Source: Oscillospiraceae bacterium
GTDB lineage: Bacteria; Bacillota_A; Clostridia; Oscillospirales; JAAYXM01
Length of the DNA: 29,061 nucleotides
NCBI GenBank assembly: GCA_017532355.1
Contig: JAFXJK010000049.1
Location: 1-29,061 of the forward strand
Reading direction: 5' to 3'
The position numbers were made by a program, and so were the translations under genes. The notes beneath the pieces were generated by a model. It searched no databases. It was not told the DNA's origin and saw only the letters and a list, made by a program, of their open reading frames with translations. This document shows positions 6,649 to 14,101 of this stretch, piece by piece. Position 1 is the stretch's first letter, and the number at the start of each line of letters is the position of its first letter.

Positions 6649-7848
6649 ATGAGTGAAGCCTTACAGTTTGAACATATAAGAAAAGTCGCCGAGGAAAACT
6701 CCGCACGAGTTCTCGCGGCTTTTTCAAAGCACAGAGTGTCAGATACCATGTTTGCAGGCACGACGGGTTACGGCTATGACGATCAGGGCCGCGACACGCT
6801 CGATGCGATATATGCGGACGTTTTCGGTGCAGAGGACGCTCTTTGCCGCATCCAGTTCGTAAACGGAACTCACGCCTTGTTCTGCGCGCTTTTCGGTGCG
6901 CTCAACCCGGGCGATACGCTCCTTTCGATTACAGGCGCGCCGTACGACACGCTCCTCGGCGCAATAGGAGTCAACAACTCTTCTCACGGTACGCTTACCG
7001 AGTATGGCGTAAAGTACCGCGAAGTCCCGATGAAGGACGGCGGGGTTGACATTGAGGCCGCAAAGCGCGCTGTTTCCGAAGAGGAAAACGTGCTTATTTA
7101 CATACAGCGCTCACGCGGCTACGGTGACCGCCGTGCGCTTTCCGTGTCCGAAATCGGAGACATTATAGAAAAACTTAAAGAAATAAACCCGAAAGCACTT
7201 GTTATGATTGACAACTGCTACGGCGAGTTTTGCGAAACCAGAGAACCGACCCACGTCGGAGCAGACATTATGGCAGGTTCGCTTATCAAAAACCCCGGCG
7301 GCGGTCTCGCACCGACGGGAGGATACGTCGCAGGGCGTCACGACCTTGTCGAGCGTGCCGCAGAGAGACTTACCGTTCCGGGAATCGGTCGCGAATGCGG
7401 ATCATCACTCGGAAACAACCGCCTTCTTTTTCAGGGCTTCTTTATGGCACCGCATATCGTAGCGCAGGCGCTTATGACCTCGATTTTTGCGGCAAAGACT
7501 TTTGAGGAGATGGGCTTTGAGGTATCTCCGAAGGCAGACGACGCGAGGTACGACATCATTCAGACAATAGAGCTCGGCACTCCCGAAAAGCTCAAGGCAT
7601 TCTGCCGCGGTATTCAATCGGGTGCTCCTTGCGACTCTTTCGTCACGCCTGAGCCGTGGGCGATGCCCGGCTATGATGACGAAGTAATTATGGCGGCAGG
7701 CGCGTTTGTTCAGGGTTCGTCGATTGAGCTCTCGGCAGATGCTCCGATGCGCGAGCCTTATCGCGTATATCTCCAGGGCGGAATAACTTATGAAAGCGGT
7801 CGTCTCGGAATTCTCCGTGCCGCTGAAGAAATAAAAAAGCTTGGATAA
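6649..7848 (+). CDS. YnbB-type PLP enzyme (methionine gamma-lyase-like family, 'aluminium resistance' protein)
   Basis: A 399-residue fold-type I PLP-dependent enzyme related to cystathionine/methionine gamma-lyases. The N-terminal TTGYGYDDQGRDTLD motif and the VNGTHALFCALFGALNPGD segment are characteristic of the YnbB family. The cofactor aspartate lies in VMIDNCYGEF, and the Schiff-base lysine is probably K214 in MAGSLIKNPGGG. The length is close to the 400-420 residues usual for the family. B. subtilis YnbB lies beside glnR and its reaction is not firmly known. Here it follows the CofE-like gene by 2 bp and precedes rhamnulokinase by 14 bp. The ATG uses a GAGG inside the preceding gene's end, so translational coupling is likely. 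A role in sulphur amino acid or aminoacyl-compound breakdown is inference. Confidence 0.88.
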   Translation: MSEALQFEHIRKVAEENSARVLAAFSKHRVSDTMFAGTTGYGYDDQGRDTLDAIYADVFGAEDALCRIQFVNGTHALFCALFGALNPGDTLLSITGAPYDTLLGAIGVNNSSHGTLTEYGVKYREVPMKDGGVDIEAAKRAVSEEENVLIYIQRSRGYGDRRALSVSEIGDIIEKLKEINPKALVMIDNCYGEFCETREPTHVGADIMAGSLIKNPGGGLAPTGGYVAGRHDLVERAAERLTVPGIGRECGSSLGNNRLLFQGFFMAPHIVAQALMTSIFAAKTFEEMGFEVSPKADDARYDIIQTIELGTPEKLKAFCRGIQSGAPCDSFVTPEPWAMPGYDDEVIMAAGAFVQGSSIELSADAPMREPYRVYLQGGITYESGRLGILRAAEEIKKLG

Positions 7849-7862
7849 AAGGGGAAGAAAAA

Positions 7863-9230
7863 ATGAATTATCTTGCAGTTGACATCGGCGCATCCAGCGG
7901 ACGTCACATTATCGGAACTCTTGAGGATGGAAAACTCAATCTTCGCGAAATTTACAGATTCGAAAACGGTATGAAGAAGGACGGCGAAAGCCTTATCTGG
8001 GATATCGAGAGCCTTGTAGCGGAGGTTAAGAACGGTATCAAACGCTGTAAGGAGCTCGGCGTAATCCCTGAGACTGTTGCAATCGATACATGGGGCGTTG
8101 ACTACGTCCTCCTCGATGCAAACAAGAAGGAAATCCTTCCCGTAATGGCATACCGCACAGCTGAGAACGAAATCGCAGAAAAGGAAGTTCTCGAAGTTAT
8201 TTCGCAGGACGAGCTCTATTCAAAAACGGGCATCCAGAAGCAGTGCTATAATACGATTTATCAGCTCTGGCGTGATAAGAAAAATGGCAGACTTGATAAT
8301 GCTGAGTATTTCCTTATGATTCCCGAGTATCTCTCATACAGACTCACGGGAGTTATGAAGAACGAATATACAAACGCATCAACGACAAACCTTTTAAACG
8401 CAAAGGAAAAGACTTGGGACAGCGAGATTTTAAAGAAGCTCGGTATCCCCGAAAAAATCTTCTCCACTCCCGTCTGCCCGGGTACTCCGCTCGGACGCTT
8501 CTCGCCTGAATTTGCGGAAGAGGCAGGCTTTGACGCAGAGGTAGTCCTCTGCCCGTCACACGACACGGCATCTGCGGTATGTGCATGTCCTATCGGAGAT
8601 GATGGTGTTTACATTTCCTCGGGTACATGGAGTCTTATCGGAACGGAAAACCTCGAGCCACAGCTTTCCGATGCGGCAAAGGTTGCAAACTTCACGAATG
8701 AGGGCGGCATTGATTACCGCTTCCGCTTCCTTAAGAACATTATGGGAATGTGGCTCTTCCAGAATATACGAAAGAACATCGACAAGTCAAAAACATACGA
8801 TGAAATGATGTACATGGCTGAGGAGAGCACATATACAAAAACATTCGACCCGAATGCACGTGAGCTTCTTGCTCCCGAGAATATGATTGACGCTATCCGC
8901 GGTCTTCTCGGTGATGAGAACCTTCCGCTTGGGGATGTCTTAAAGAGCGTATATCTTTCTCTTGCAAACTCCTACAAGAGGGCAGTAGAAGAGATTGAGA
9001 GCATCAGCGGAAAGGTTATCCGCGAAATCCACATCGTGGGCGGAGGTAGCCGCGATATGTACTTAAACCGCCTCACAGGTGAAATTACCGGCAAGAAGAT
9101 CTTTATCGGTCTTTCCGAGGGTACGGCAACGGGAAATCTTATCTCGCAGATAATGTACCATAAAAAACTCACCCTCGCCGAAGGAAGAAAGATTATAAAG
9201 GACACCTTCGAAATCACAGAGGTAAAGTAA
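7863..9230 (+). CDS. rhaB: Rhamnulokinase (FGGY carbohydrate kinase)
   Basis: A 455-residue sugar kinase of the hexokinase/actin fold that phosphorylates L-rhamnulose at O-1. The N-terminal phosphate-1 loop DIGASSGRH is the typical RhaB variant. AIDTWGVDYVLLD and YRTAEN near residues 75-100 fit the substrate site of rhamnulokinase. The C-terminal nucleotide site carries the adenosine motif with HIVGGGSRD (about 385-395). The length is somewhat short compared with E. coli RhaB (489). No rhamnose isomerase, aldolase, RhaR/S regulator or transporter is in the window, so the enzyme is separated from its normal pathway partners. A different keto-sugar substrate cannot be excluded. It abuts the next gene with no gap and follows the YnbB-like gene by 14 bp. 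Confidence 0.88.
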   Translation: MNYLAVDIGASSGRHIIGTLEDGKLNLREIYRFENGMKKDGESLIWDIESLVAEVKNGIKRCKELGVIPETVAIDTWGVDYVLLDANKKEILPVMAYRTAENEIAEKEVLEVISQDELYSKTGIQKQCYNTIYQLWRDKKNGRLDNAEYFLMIPEYLSYRLTGVMKNEYTNASTTNLLNAKEKTWDSEILKKLGIPEKIFSTPVCPGTPLGRFSPEFAEEAGFDAEVVLCPSHDTASAVCACPIGDDGVYISSGTWSLIGTENLEPQLSDAAKVANFTNEGGIDYRFRFLKNIMGMWLFQNIRKNIDKSKTYDEMMYMAEESTYTKTFDPNARELLAPENMIDAIRGLLGDENLPLGDVLKSVYLSLANSYKRAVEEIESISGKVIREIHIVGGGSRDMYLNRLTGEITGKKIFIGLSEGTATGNLISQIMYHKKLTLAEGRKIIKDTFEITEVK

Positions 9231-9875
9231 GTGAAACGGATGTGTCTTGCAATTACGTGCTTGATCTTTTGCGCAACCTCCGCATTTGCGAGAGCGCCGG
9301 CGTATTACTATTCTTGCGATGTTCACAGAAGTCAGATGCCTGAGGGTACGGTGTATGTAGATTTGCTCATTCCGATTGACGAGTCTGCGGATGAGTTCAC
9401 CCCATACAATGATAAAAACGGTGAAAAGTACGGCATATCGGAAGATAGTGAAATCGTCGCTTACGAAGAAGACGGATTTGCAAGTTACACCTTCCACAGA
9501 AACACAGCACGCTCGGACATAAAGCTTATTCCAGATGAGTCTGACACGAAAATTGCGACGGTCACCTTTTATGTGGCAGGCGAGAGCGAAAACTATGGAG
9601 AGGACGAATTCGGAGCGAGTGATGAGTTTGGAGAAAAATACAGAAAAGCAAAGTTTGCATATGTAGATAACAACGGAAACATCCTTGCACTAACCAATGA
9701 AATTGATATAGATCAGGGAGGCTATGTTGAGCTCTACATAGATATTGCAGGTGAAAAAGCAACAGCGGATTTAAACGATGATTGGATTATCCCTGTATTT
9801 ATTCTCATAATTCTGTTTGCACCGATTATTCTGATTCTTATTCTGGTAATTCTGGTTATAAGCATTTTTGTGTAA
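9231..9875 (+). CDS. Exported protein with signal peptide and C-terminal membrane anchor, unknown function
   Basis: A 214-residue protein with no family that I recognise. The N-terminus is a standard signal peptide (MKRMCLAITCLIFCATSAFA, cleavage likely after AFA, residue 20). The middle (about 25-180) is acidic and rich in D, E, Y and G with alternating beta-type patterns (GTVYVDLLIPID, ATVTFYVAGE, GYVELYIDIAGE), so a small extracellular beta domain is plausible. Residues about 184-214 are almost purely I, L, V and F and end at the stop codon, giving an anchor without a charged cytoplasmic tail. The GTG start follows the rhaB stop codon directly, which implies translational coupling. It is last in the cluster, followed by a terminator. 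Confidence 0.75.
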   Translation: MKRMCLAITCLIFCATSAFARAPAYYYSCDVHRSQMPEGTVYVDLLIPIDESADEFTPYNDKNGEKYGISEDSEIVAYEEDGFASYTFHRNTARSDIKLIPDESDTKIATVTFYVAGESENYGEDEFGASDEFGEKYRKAKFAYVDNNGNILALTNEIDIDQGGYVELYIDIAGEKATADLNDDWIIPVFILIILFAPIILILILVILVISIFV

Positions 9876-9878
9876 TAA

Positions 9879-9915
9879 AAAGGTCGTAGCAATTAGCTGC
9901 GACCTTTCGTTTTTT
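9879..9915. terminator. Terminator after the CofE-like/YnbB/rhaB/exported-protein cluster
   Basis: A 12-bp stem (9879-9890 with 9896-9907, one G-T pair) around the loop AATTA is followed by CGTTTTTT on the plus strand. On the minus strand the same hairpin is followed by TTTTTATTA, so it can also end a leftward transcript coming from about 10071. Confidence 0.9.
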
Positions 9916-10083
9916 GTAAAAGAAATCCCCGGATTTTGATAAACAAACTGACACATTGCAGAAATCGGCGTCGATGCGTGCGGAGGGGTGCGGCGTGAGT
10001 TTTCCCCGGTTTTGCTGCTTTTGCAATTAAAAGTAGGCCCGCCCGGCAGGGCTACATAGTGAAAAAAGGCAAAAAGTATTATA
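9879..10083 (-). ncRNA. Candidate small structured RNA in the 315-bp gap between the exported-protein and DUF4432 genes
   Basis: This gene-free stretch holds, on the minus strand, a promoter-like pair (TTAACC at 10107-10102, 18-bp spacer, TATAAT at 10083-10078). Downstream lies the terminator at 9879-9907, which would give an RNA of about 190-200 nt starting near 10071. In between are several possible helices: GTAG/CTAC plus CCC/GGG at 10033-10055, ATTGCA/TGCAAT joining 9955-9960 and 10022-10027, ATCG-loop-CGAT at 9964-9975 and AAATC/GATTT at 9923-9936. No ORF with a ribosome binding site fits. I cannot match it to SRP RNA, 6S RNA, RNase P or tmRNA. It may instead be a decayed repeat element. 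Confidence 0.4.
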
Positions 10084-10155
10084 TATAGCCCACTTAGCAA
10101 AGGTTAAGAGTGTATAATATAATTTATGCAATGGGCTCCGGTTGTCGCCAAACAG

Positions 10156-10183
10156 AATAGCAGAGGTTTTAACCTCTGCTATT
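10156..10183 (-). terminator. Terminator of the DUF4432 gene
   Basis: An 11-bp stem, 10156-10166 with 10173-10183, lies just beyond the DUF4432 stop codon (10190). The tail on the minus strand (CTGTTTGG) is only modestly T-rich, so efficiency is uncertain. Confidence 0.6.
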
Positions 10184-10189
10184 TCTAAT

Positions 10190-11263
10190 TTATATCTTCT
10201 TTTCAATTTCTGCGGTTTCTTCGGGGGAGAGGACGCCTGCCGTGATGCAGAATGTCACATCCTCGCCGCTTGCGAGGTATCTCGCGTAGCCGTTCTCAAC
10301 GCACGATTTATACCCCGTGTGCGGTGCGGTTGACGGAAGCACCATTCCCATTGAAGACTCATCGCCTGTTTTTCCTATCCAGCGGATTGTAACGGGAAGC
10401 TCAAGAGGTCGGTGGCGTACGTAGAATGCGTGACCGTCAGGCATAATCTGAAGCGTGTGCGCAAAGCCGTCCTCATCCTCCTCACAGGTATAGAGAAATG
10501 AAAATTCGGGCGTGCAAAGAGCTACGTTCTCTGCTGTGATATCCATCTTTGACGGCGCATCTTCAAGCGACTTTAAATATGCAAGCGTCTTGCCGTCCGC
10601 ACCTGCAGGATATGCCGAAGGGATGGCTGCTTTTTCAGCCTCGCTTCTCGCCTTTGCGTTTGCGCGAAGCTTTGAGCCGATAACCTGAGCGTAGTTTATA
10701 TGTGAAAGGTAGAAGTACTCAAGGGGAGAATCCTTCTTGTTTTTGATGTTCGTGATTATCTCAAAGGTGGACGCATCTTCGTAGAGCTTGTACTCGACGG
10801 TAAAGTCATAATTTGCGACGTATGCGCGCTTGTAGCCGTAAACGCCGCCGATTGAAATGTATTTGCCGCCATCGTCTTCGCCGAGGAGAATGTAGCTTTC
10901 GCGGTACTTTGCAAACGGAAGCTCTCCGTGGCGCGCGTGGTTTTCACCTTCTGACGGAATGCCGACTGCGGTAAGGCCGCAGTGCATAAGGAAACAACCA
11001 TAGCTCTCACCGTAAGCATCGCGGCAGAATTCAGGCTCGTCGAATATGGACTTCATAACCATATTGCGACCGAGGAATTCTACGTCCCAGATCATCTGCC
11101 CCATAAACGGAAGCGAGGTTATATAACCCTTGCTGTTTTCAATCGTAACGGCAGGAACGCCCGTGGAATATTTAAAAATCTCCGCGGAAAAGCTGTCGCT
11201 TTCGAAAACGGTCTTCGGAGTTCTCTCAAAAAGCTCTTCGTAGAGATAAATTTTACCTGTCAT
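10190..11263 (-). CDS. DUF4432-family, aldose 1-epimerase-like protein
   Basis: A 357-residue soluble protein of the galactose mutarotase-like beta-sandwich superfamily. Supporting segments are the GYITSLPFMGQMIWDVEFLG stretch near residue 50, the CGLTAVGIPSEGENHARHGELPF segment (about 95-117) with H109 and H112 close to the family's catalytic His region, YFYLSHINYA (about 188-197) and a C-terminal PSTAPHTGY turn. This combination fits DUF4432/YphB-type proteins, whose sugar substrates are mostly unknown. The ATG at 11263 has GAGGTG upstream. It lies 67 bp after the ferredoxin gene on the same strand with a hairpin between them. It sits near, but opposite to, rhaB; a shared role in sugar use is only a guess. 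Confidence 0.75.
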   Translation of the reverse strand: MTGKIYLYEELFERTPKTVFESDSFSAEIFKYSTGVPAVTIENSKGYITSLPFMGQMIWDVEFLGRNMVMKSIFDEPEFCRDAYGESYGCFLMHCGLTAVGIPSEGENHARHGELPFAKYRESYILLGEDDGGKYISIGGVYGYKRAYVANYDFTVEYKLYEDASTFEIITNIKNKKDSPLEYFYLSHINYAQVIGSKLRANAKARSEAEKAAIPSAYPAGADGKTLAYLKSLEDAPSKMDITAENVALCTPEFSFLYTCEEDEDGFAHTLQIMPDGHAFYVRHRPLELPVTIRWIGKTGDESSMGMVLPSTAPHTGYKSCVENGYARYLASGEDVTFCITAGVLSPEETAEIEKKI

Positions 11264-11285
11264 AAGATTTCACCTCGTTAAAGTG

Positions 11286-11316
11286 AGAAACGGTGCAAGA
11301 AGCTTGCACCGTTTCT
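11286..11316 (-). terminator. Strong hairpin between the ferredoxin and DUF4432 genes
   Basis: A 14-bp perfect stem, 11286-11299 with 11303-11316, with a 3-nt loop. It lies 14 bp beyond the ferredoxin stop codon. On the minus strand the tail reads TCACTTTAAC, which is weakly T-rich, and the next start codon follows within 25 bp. It may therefore act as a partial terminator or as an RNA-stabilising hairpin between the two genes. Confidence 0.65.
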
Positions 11317-11330
11317 TTTAATAAGCAAAA

Positions 11331-11501
11331 TTATTCAGCGCTGATAGCCTCAACCGGGCAAGCAGCAGCGCAAGCGCCACAATCTGCGCAAGCATCCTTG
11401 TCGATAACATATTTTGTATCGCCTTCAGAAATGCAACCTACGGGGCATTCAGAAGCGCAAGAGCCGCACTGGATGCACTCGTCACTGATTACGTATGCCA
11501 T
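11331..11501 (-). CDS. Clostridial-type 2[4Fe-4S] ferredoxin
   Basis: A 56-residue electron carrier. Two cysteine motifs of the CxxCxxCxxxCP type are seen: CIQCGSCASECP and CADCGACAAACP, each followed by a short V/I turn, as in Clostridium ferredoxins. These ligate two low-potential [4Fe-4S] clusters. It serves as a soluble electron shuttle for pyruvate:ferredoxin oxidoreductase, hydrogenase and similar anaerobic enzymes. The start is MAYVISDEC at 11501, preceded by GGAGGTG at the right distance. The frame stays open 14 codons further upstream, but that extension has no ribosome binding site and runs through the promoter region. A good promoter lies at 11534-11562. Confidence 0.95.
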   Translation of the reverse strand: MAYVISDECIQCGSCASECPVGCISEGDTKYVIDKDACADCGACAAACPVEAISAE

Positions 11502-11533
11502 GGGAAAAACACCTCCAAGTATTTGATGTATAT

Positions 11534-11562
11534 ATTGTAACAATGAATAAAGAAAAAATCAA
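11534..11562 (-). promoter_or_regulatory. Promoter of the ferredoxin gene
   Basis: On the minus strand TTGATT (11562-11557), a 17-bp spacer and TACAAT (11539-11534). The ferredoxin start codon follows about 33 bp later, behind GGAGGTG. Confidence 0.75.
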
Positions 11563-11683
11563 TGGGGAAAACTAAAAATCTTTAAAATTTTTAAAAAACT
11601 TTTATTTGTAAAAAAAGAAAAGAATATTAAAAGATATAAAAAAAGGGAATAATACTGAGGAAAAGAAAGGAGCGGCGGCTGAA

Positions 11684-14101
11684 ATGTCTTTTGAAAACAG
11701 GTTTACCTTACGTGCGGAAAATGTGCTCAAGCGCGCTCATGAATGTGCCGCAGAGCTTGGCCACGGTTATGTCGGAAGCGAGCATATTCTGCTTGCGCTT
11801 GCATACCAGAAGGAAGGAAAAGGCGCCAGAACGCTTGAAAAAGTCGGAATAACGCCGCAGAAAATTGAGCAGGCAATATGCGAGAGAAGCGGCAGAGGAA
11901 GAAAAAACCGCGCTACGCCGCAAGGACTCACGGCAGTCGCAAGACGAGTGGTAACAAGGGCGTATACATTTTCAGAACGCGAGAAAAAGAGCTTTATAGG
12001 AGAGGAGCATATCTTCAGGGCGCTTATCTGTGACGTGGAGAGCGAAAGCACCGCAGTTCTTGAAAAGCTCGGTGCAGACAGAGAAAAACTTTCAGAGATT
12101 CTTCTTGCTCTCGGTGGTGAGGATGAAACCTCACGTCGGGCGGAGAGCCAGGGAAAGACCAAGGAAAAGGGAGATGTGCGCACGCTCAAAAGCTTTGGAC
12201 GCGACATGTGCTCGCTTGCCCGCGAGGGGAAATTTGACCCGGTCATAGGCCGTGAGCGTGAGATTTCAAGAATGATACAAACGCTCTCGCGGAGAACAAA
12301 GAACAATCCTATGCTTATCGGCGATGCAGGAGTCGGTAAAACGGCGCTCGCAGAGGGGCTTGCCGAGAGAATTGTAAGCGGCAGAGTGCCGGAGAATCTT
12401 CGTGGGAAGAAAATATACTCCGTTGATATAGCATCTGTCGTTGCAGGCACAAAGTACCGCGGAGAGTTTGAGGAGAGGATAAAGACGATGTTTTCCGAGG
12501 TCGCAAAAGCCGAGGACATAATACTCTTCATAGACGAAATCCATACCATCGTCGGCGCAGGTGCCGCAGAAGGCGCGATAGATGCGGCAAACATTTTAAA
12601 ACCTGCACTTTCGCGGCGCGAGGTACAGATAATCGGCGCGACAACGTTTGATGAATACCGCAAATATATAGAAAAGGATGCCGCGCTCTCCCGAAGATTT
12701 CAGCCGATATCCGTCGCCGAGCCTGCCGAAGAAGAGTGTTTTGAGATTATAAAAGGGATTGCGCCGAGGTACGAAAAGCACCACGGCATAGCTATTGCGG
12801 ATGAAGCAATCAAAGCGGCAATCTCGCTTTCAAAAAGGTACATTGCGGACAAAAAGCTTCCGGATAAGGCAATTGATCTGATTGATGAAGCTCTCGGAAA
12901 GAGGAGAATAAAGGCATCCAATCCGCCGCAGGATATGCAGAAGACTGAAAAGAAAATAGCAGAAGTCTTTGAAGAGAAGCGTCGGTGTATAGATGCAGAA
13001 AACTTTGAAGAAGCTGCGAGGTTGCGTGACGAGGAGGAGCGCCTGAAGGTAGAGCTCTGTACCCTTCGCGAGAGCTGGCAGAAAGTGTCGGAAGAAAGCG
13101 GTAAAATTGATTCCGAGGACATAGCCGAGGTTGTCAGCGAGCAGACGGGAATCCCTGTGACAAGGATAACAAAAGGAGAGGGGGCGCGTCTTCGAAATCT
13201 CGAAGAGGAACTCGGGAGAAAGGTAATAGGGCAGAGCACGGCAATTTCTTCGCTTGCACGAGCGATAAAAATCTCGCGTCTCGGTCTTTCGGATGAGTGT
13301 CGGCCAATCGGCTCATTTCTGTTCGCCGGCCCCACGGGAGTTGGCAAAACTGCGCTCTCGCTCGCTCTTGCCGAAAGTCTCTTTGACGGCGAGGAGAAGA
13401 TAATACGACTCGATATGTCGGAGTATATGGAGAAGCACTCTGTATCAAAGCTAATAGGCTCGCCACCGGGATATGTCGGCTACGGCGACGGGAACACGCT
13501 TGTTGACAAGGTGCGCAAAAAGCCGTACTCTGTGGTGCTTTTTGATGAAATTGAAAAGGCACACCCTGAAGTTCTCAATGTTCTTCTGCAGATACTTGAT
13601 GACGGACGCCTTTCGGACTCACATGGAAGATACGCTGATTTCAGCAATACGCTCATTATAATGACGTCGAACATCGGTGCGTCAAAGCTCTCTTGCATTC
13701 CTGTCGGCTTTTCAGAAAGCAGCGAGAGTGAGAAATTTGACGAGAAAAAGCGCGAGGTGCGCTCGGAGATAGGAAAGCGCCTCTCTCCCGAGCTTATCGG
13801 AAGAATAGACGAGATAATTGTCTTTTCTCCGTTGTCAAAGGACAATCTCCTCAAAATTCTTTTTGCCGAAACAAAAAAGCTCGTATCCCGCGCCAAGGCA
13901 AGAGGGATAGAGCTTGATGTTGATATAAGTGTTTGTGAGGAGATTCTCGCATCGGGGTATGATGAAAAGTACGGCGCGCGTGAGGTTATAAAAAAACTCA
14001 AGCAGGAGCTTTCTGCTCGTCTCGCCGAAAATTTCCTTTTCGGAGATTGCGGAAAATGCACTGTGCTTTTTGAAGACGGGGAAATTAAAGTACGGTCTTA
14101 A
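11684..14101 (+). CDS. clpC: ClpC-type ATP-dependent Clp protease ATPase subunit
   Basis: An 805-residue AAA+ unfoldase that feeds substrates to ClpP. In order there are a double Clp-N repeat (about 1-145), the first AAA+ module with Walker A GDAGVGKT at 213-220 and Walker B ILFIDEIH, a coiled middle domain with a UvrB/C-type motif ([18 protein letters not shown], about 440-460), and the second AAA+ module with Walker A GPTGVGKT at 549-556 and Walker [12 protein letters not shown]. The ClpP-docking tripeptide VGF is at 674-676. The length matches ClpC (about 810). It stands alone: no ctsR, mcsA or mcsB precede it, and I see no CtsR heptad repeat (GGTCAAA) upstream. AAGGAG lies 11 bp before the ATG. 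The end overlaps uvrA by 17 bp, tail to tail. Confidence 0.95.
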   Translation: MSFENRFTLRAENVLKRAHECAAELGHGYVGSEHILLALAYQKEGKGARTLEKVGITPQKIEQAICERSGRGRKNRATPQGLTAVARRVVTRAYTFSEREKKSFIGEEHIFRALICDVESESTAVLEKLGADREKLSEILLALGGEDETSRRAESQGKTKEKGDVRTLKSFGRDMCSLAREGKFDPVIGREREISRMIQTLSRRTKNNPMLIGDAGVGKTALAEGLAERIVSGRVPENLRGKKIYSVDIASVVAGTKYRGEFEERIKTMFSEVAKAEDIILFIDEIHTIVGAGAAEGAIDAANILKPALSRREVQIIGATTFDEYRKYIEKDAALSRRFQPISVAEPAEEECFEIIKGIAPRYEKHHGIAIADEAIKAAISLSKRYIADKKLPDKAIDLIDEALGKRRIKASNPPQDMQKTEKKIAEVFEEKRRCIDAENFEEAARLRDEEERLKVELCTLRESWQKVSEESGKIDSEDIAEVVSEQTGIPVTRITKGEGARLRNLEEELGRKVIGQSTAISSLARAIKISRLGLSDECRPIGSFLFAGPTGVGKTALSLALAESLFDGEEKIIRLDMSEYMEKHSVSKLIGSPPGYVGYGDGNTLVDKVRKKPYSVVLFDEIEKAHPEVLNVLLQILDDGRLSDSHGRYADFSNTLIIMTSNIGASKLSCIPVGFSESSESEKFDEKKREVRSEIGKRLSPELIGRIDEIIVFSPLSKDNLLKILFAETKKLVSRAKARGIELDVDISVCEEILASGYDEKYGAREVIKKLKQELSARLAENFLFGDCGKCTVLFEDGEIKVRS

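Noticed and set aside
9771..10100. Open frame of 109 codons on the minus strand across the intergenic gap
   Set aside because: It has no ribosome binding site, runs through the terminator and into the antisense of the exported protein's membrane segment, and lacks a recognisable protein pattern.
10087..10137. AGCCCA/TGGGCT inverted pair around a TATAAT
   Set aside because: Six-base arms 39 bp apart with no downstream gene on that strand are expected by chance.
9876..10155. SRP RNA, 6S RNA or tmRNA in the gap
   Set aside because: No SRP GGAA-tetraloop core, no 6S-type long hairpin with closing ends, and no tRNA-like ends with an Ala-type acceptor were found.
11502..11543. 14-codon N-terminal extension of the ferredoxin
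   Set aside because: The extension overlaps the -10 region and the ribosome binding site; clostridial ferredoxins start at about this MAYVI.
11564..11683. CtsR operator before clpC
   Set aside because: No tandem GGTCAAA-type heptads; the region is A- and G-rich only.
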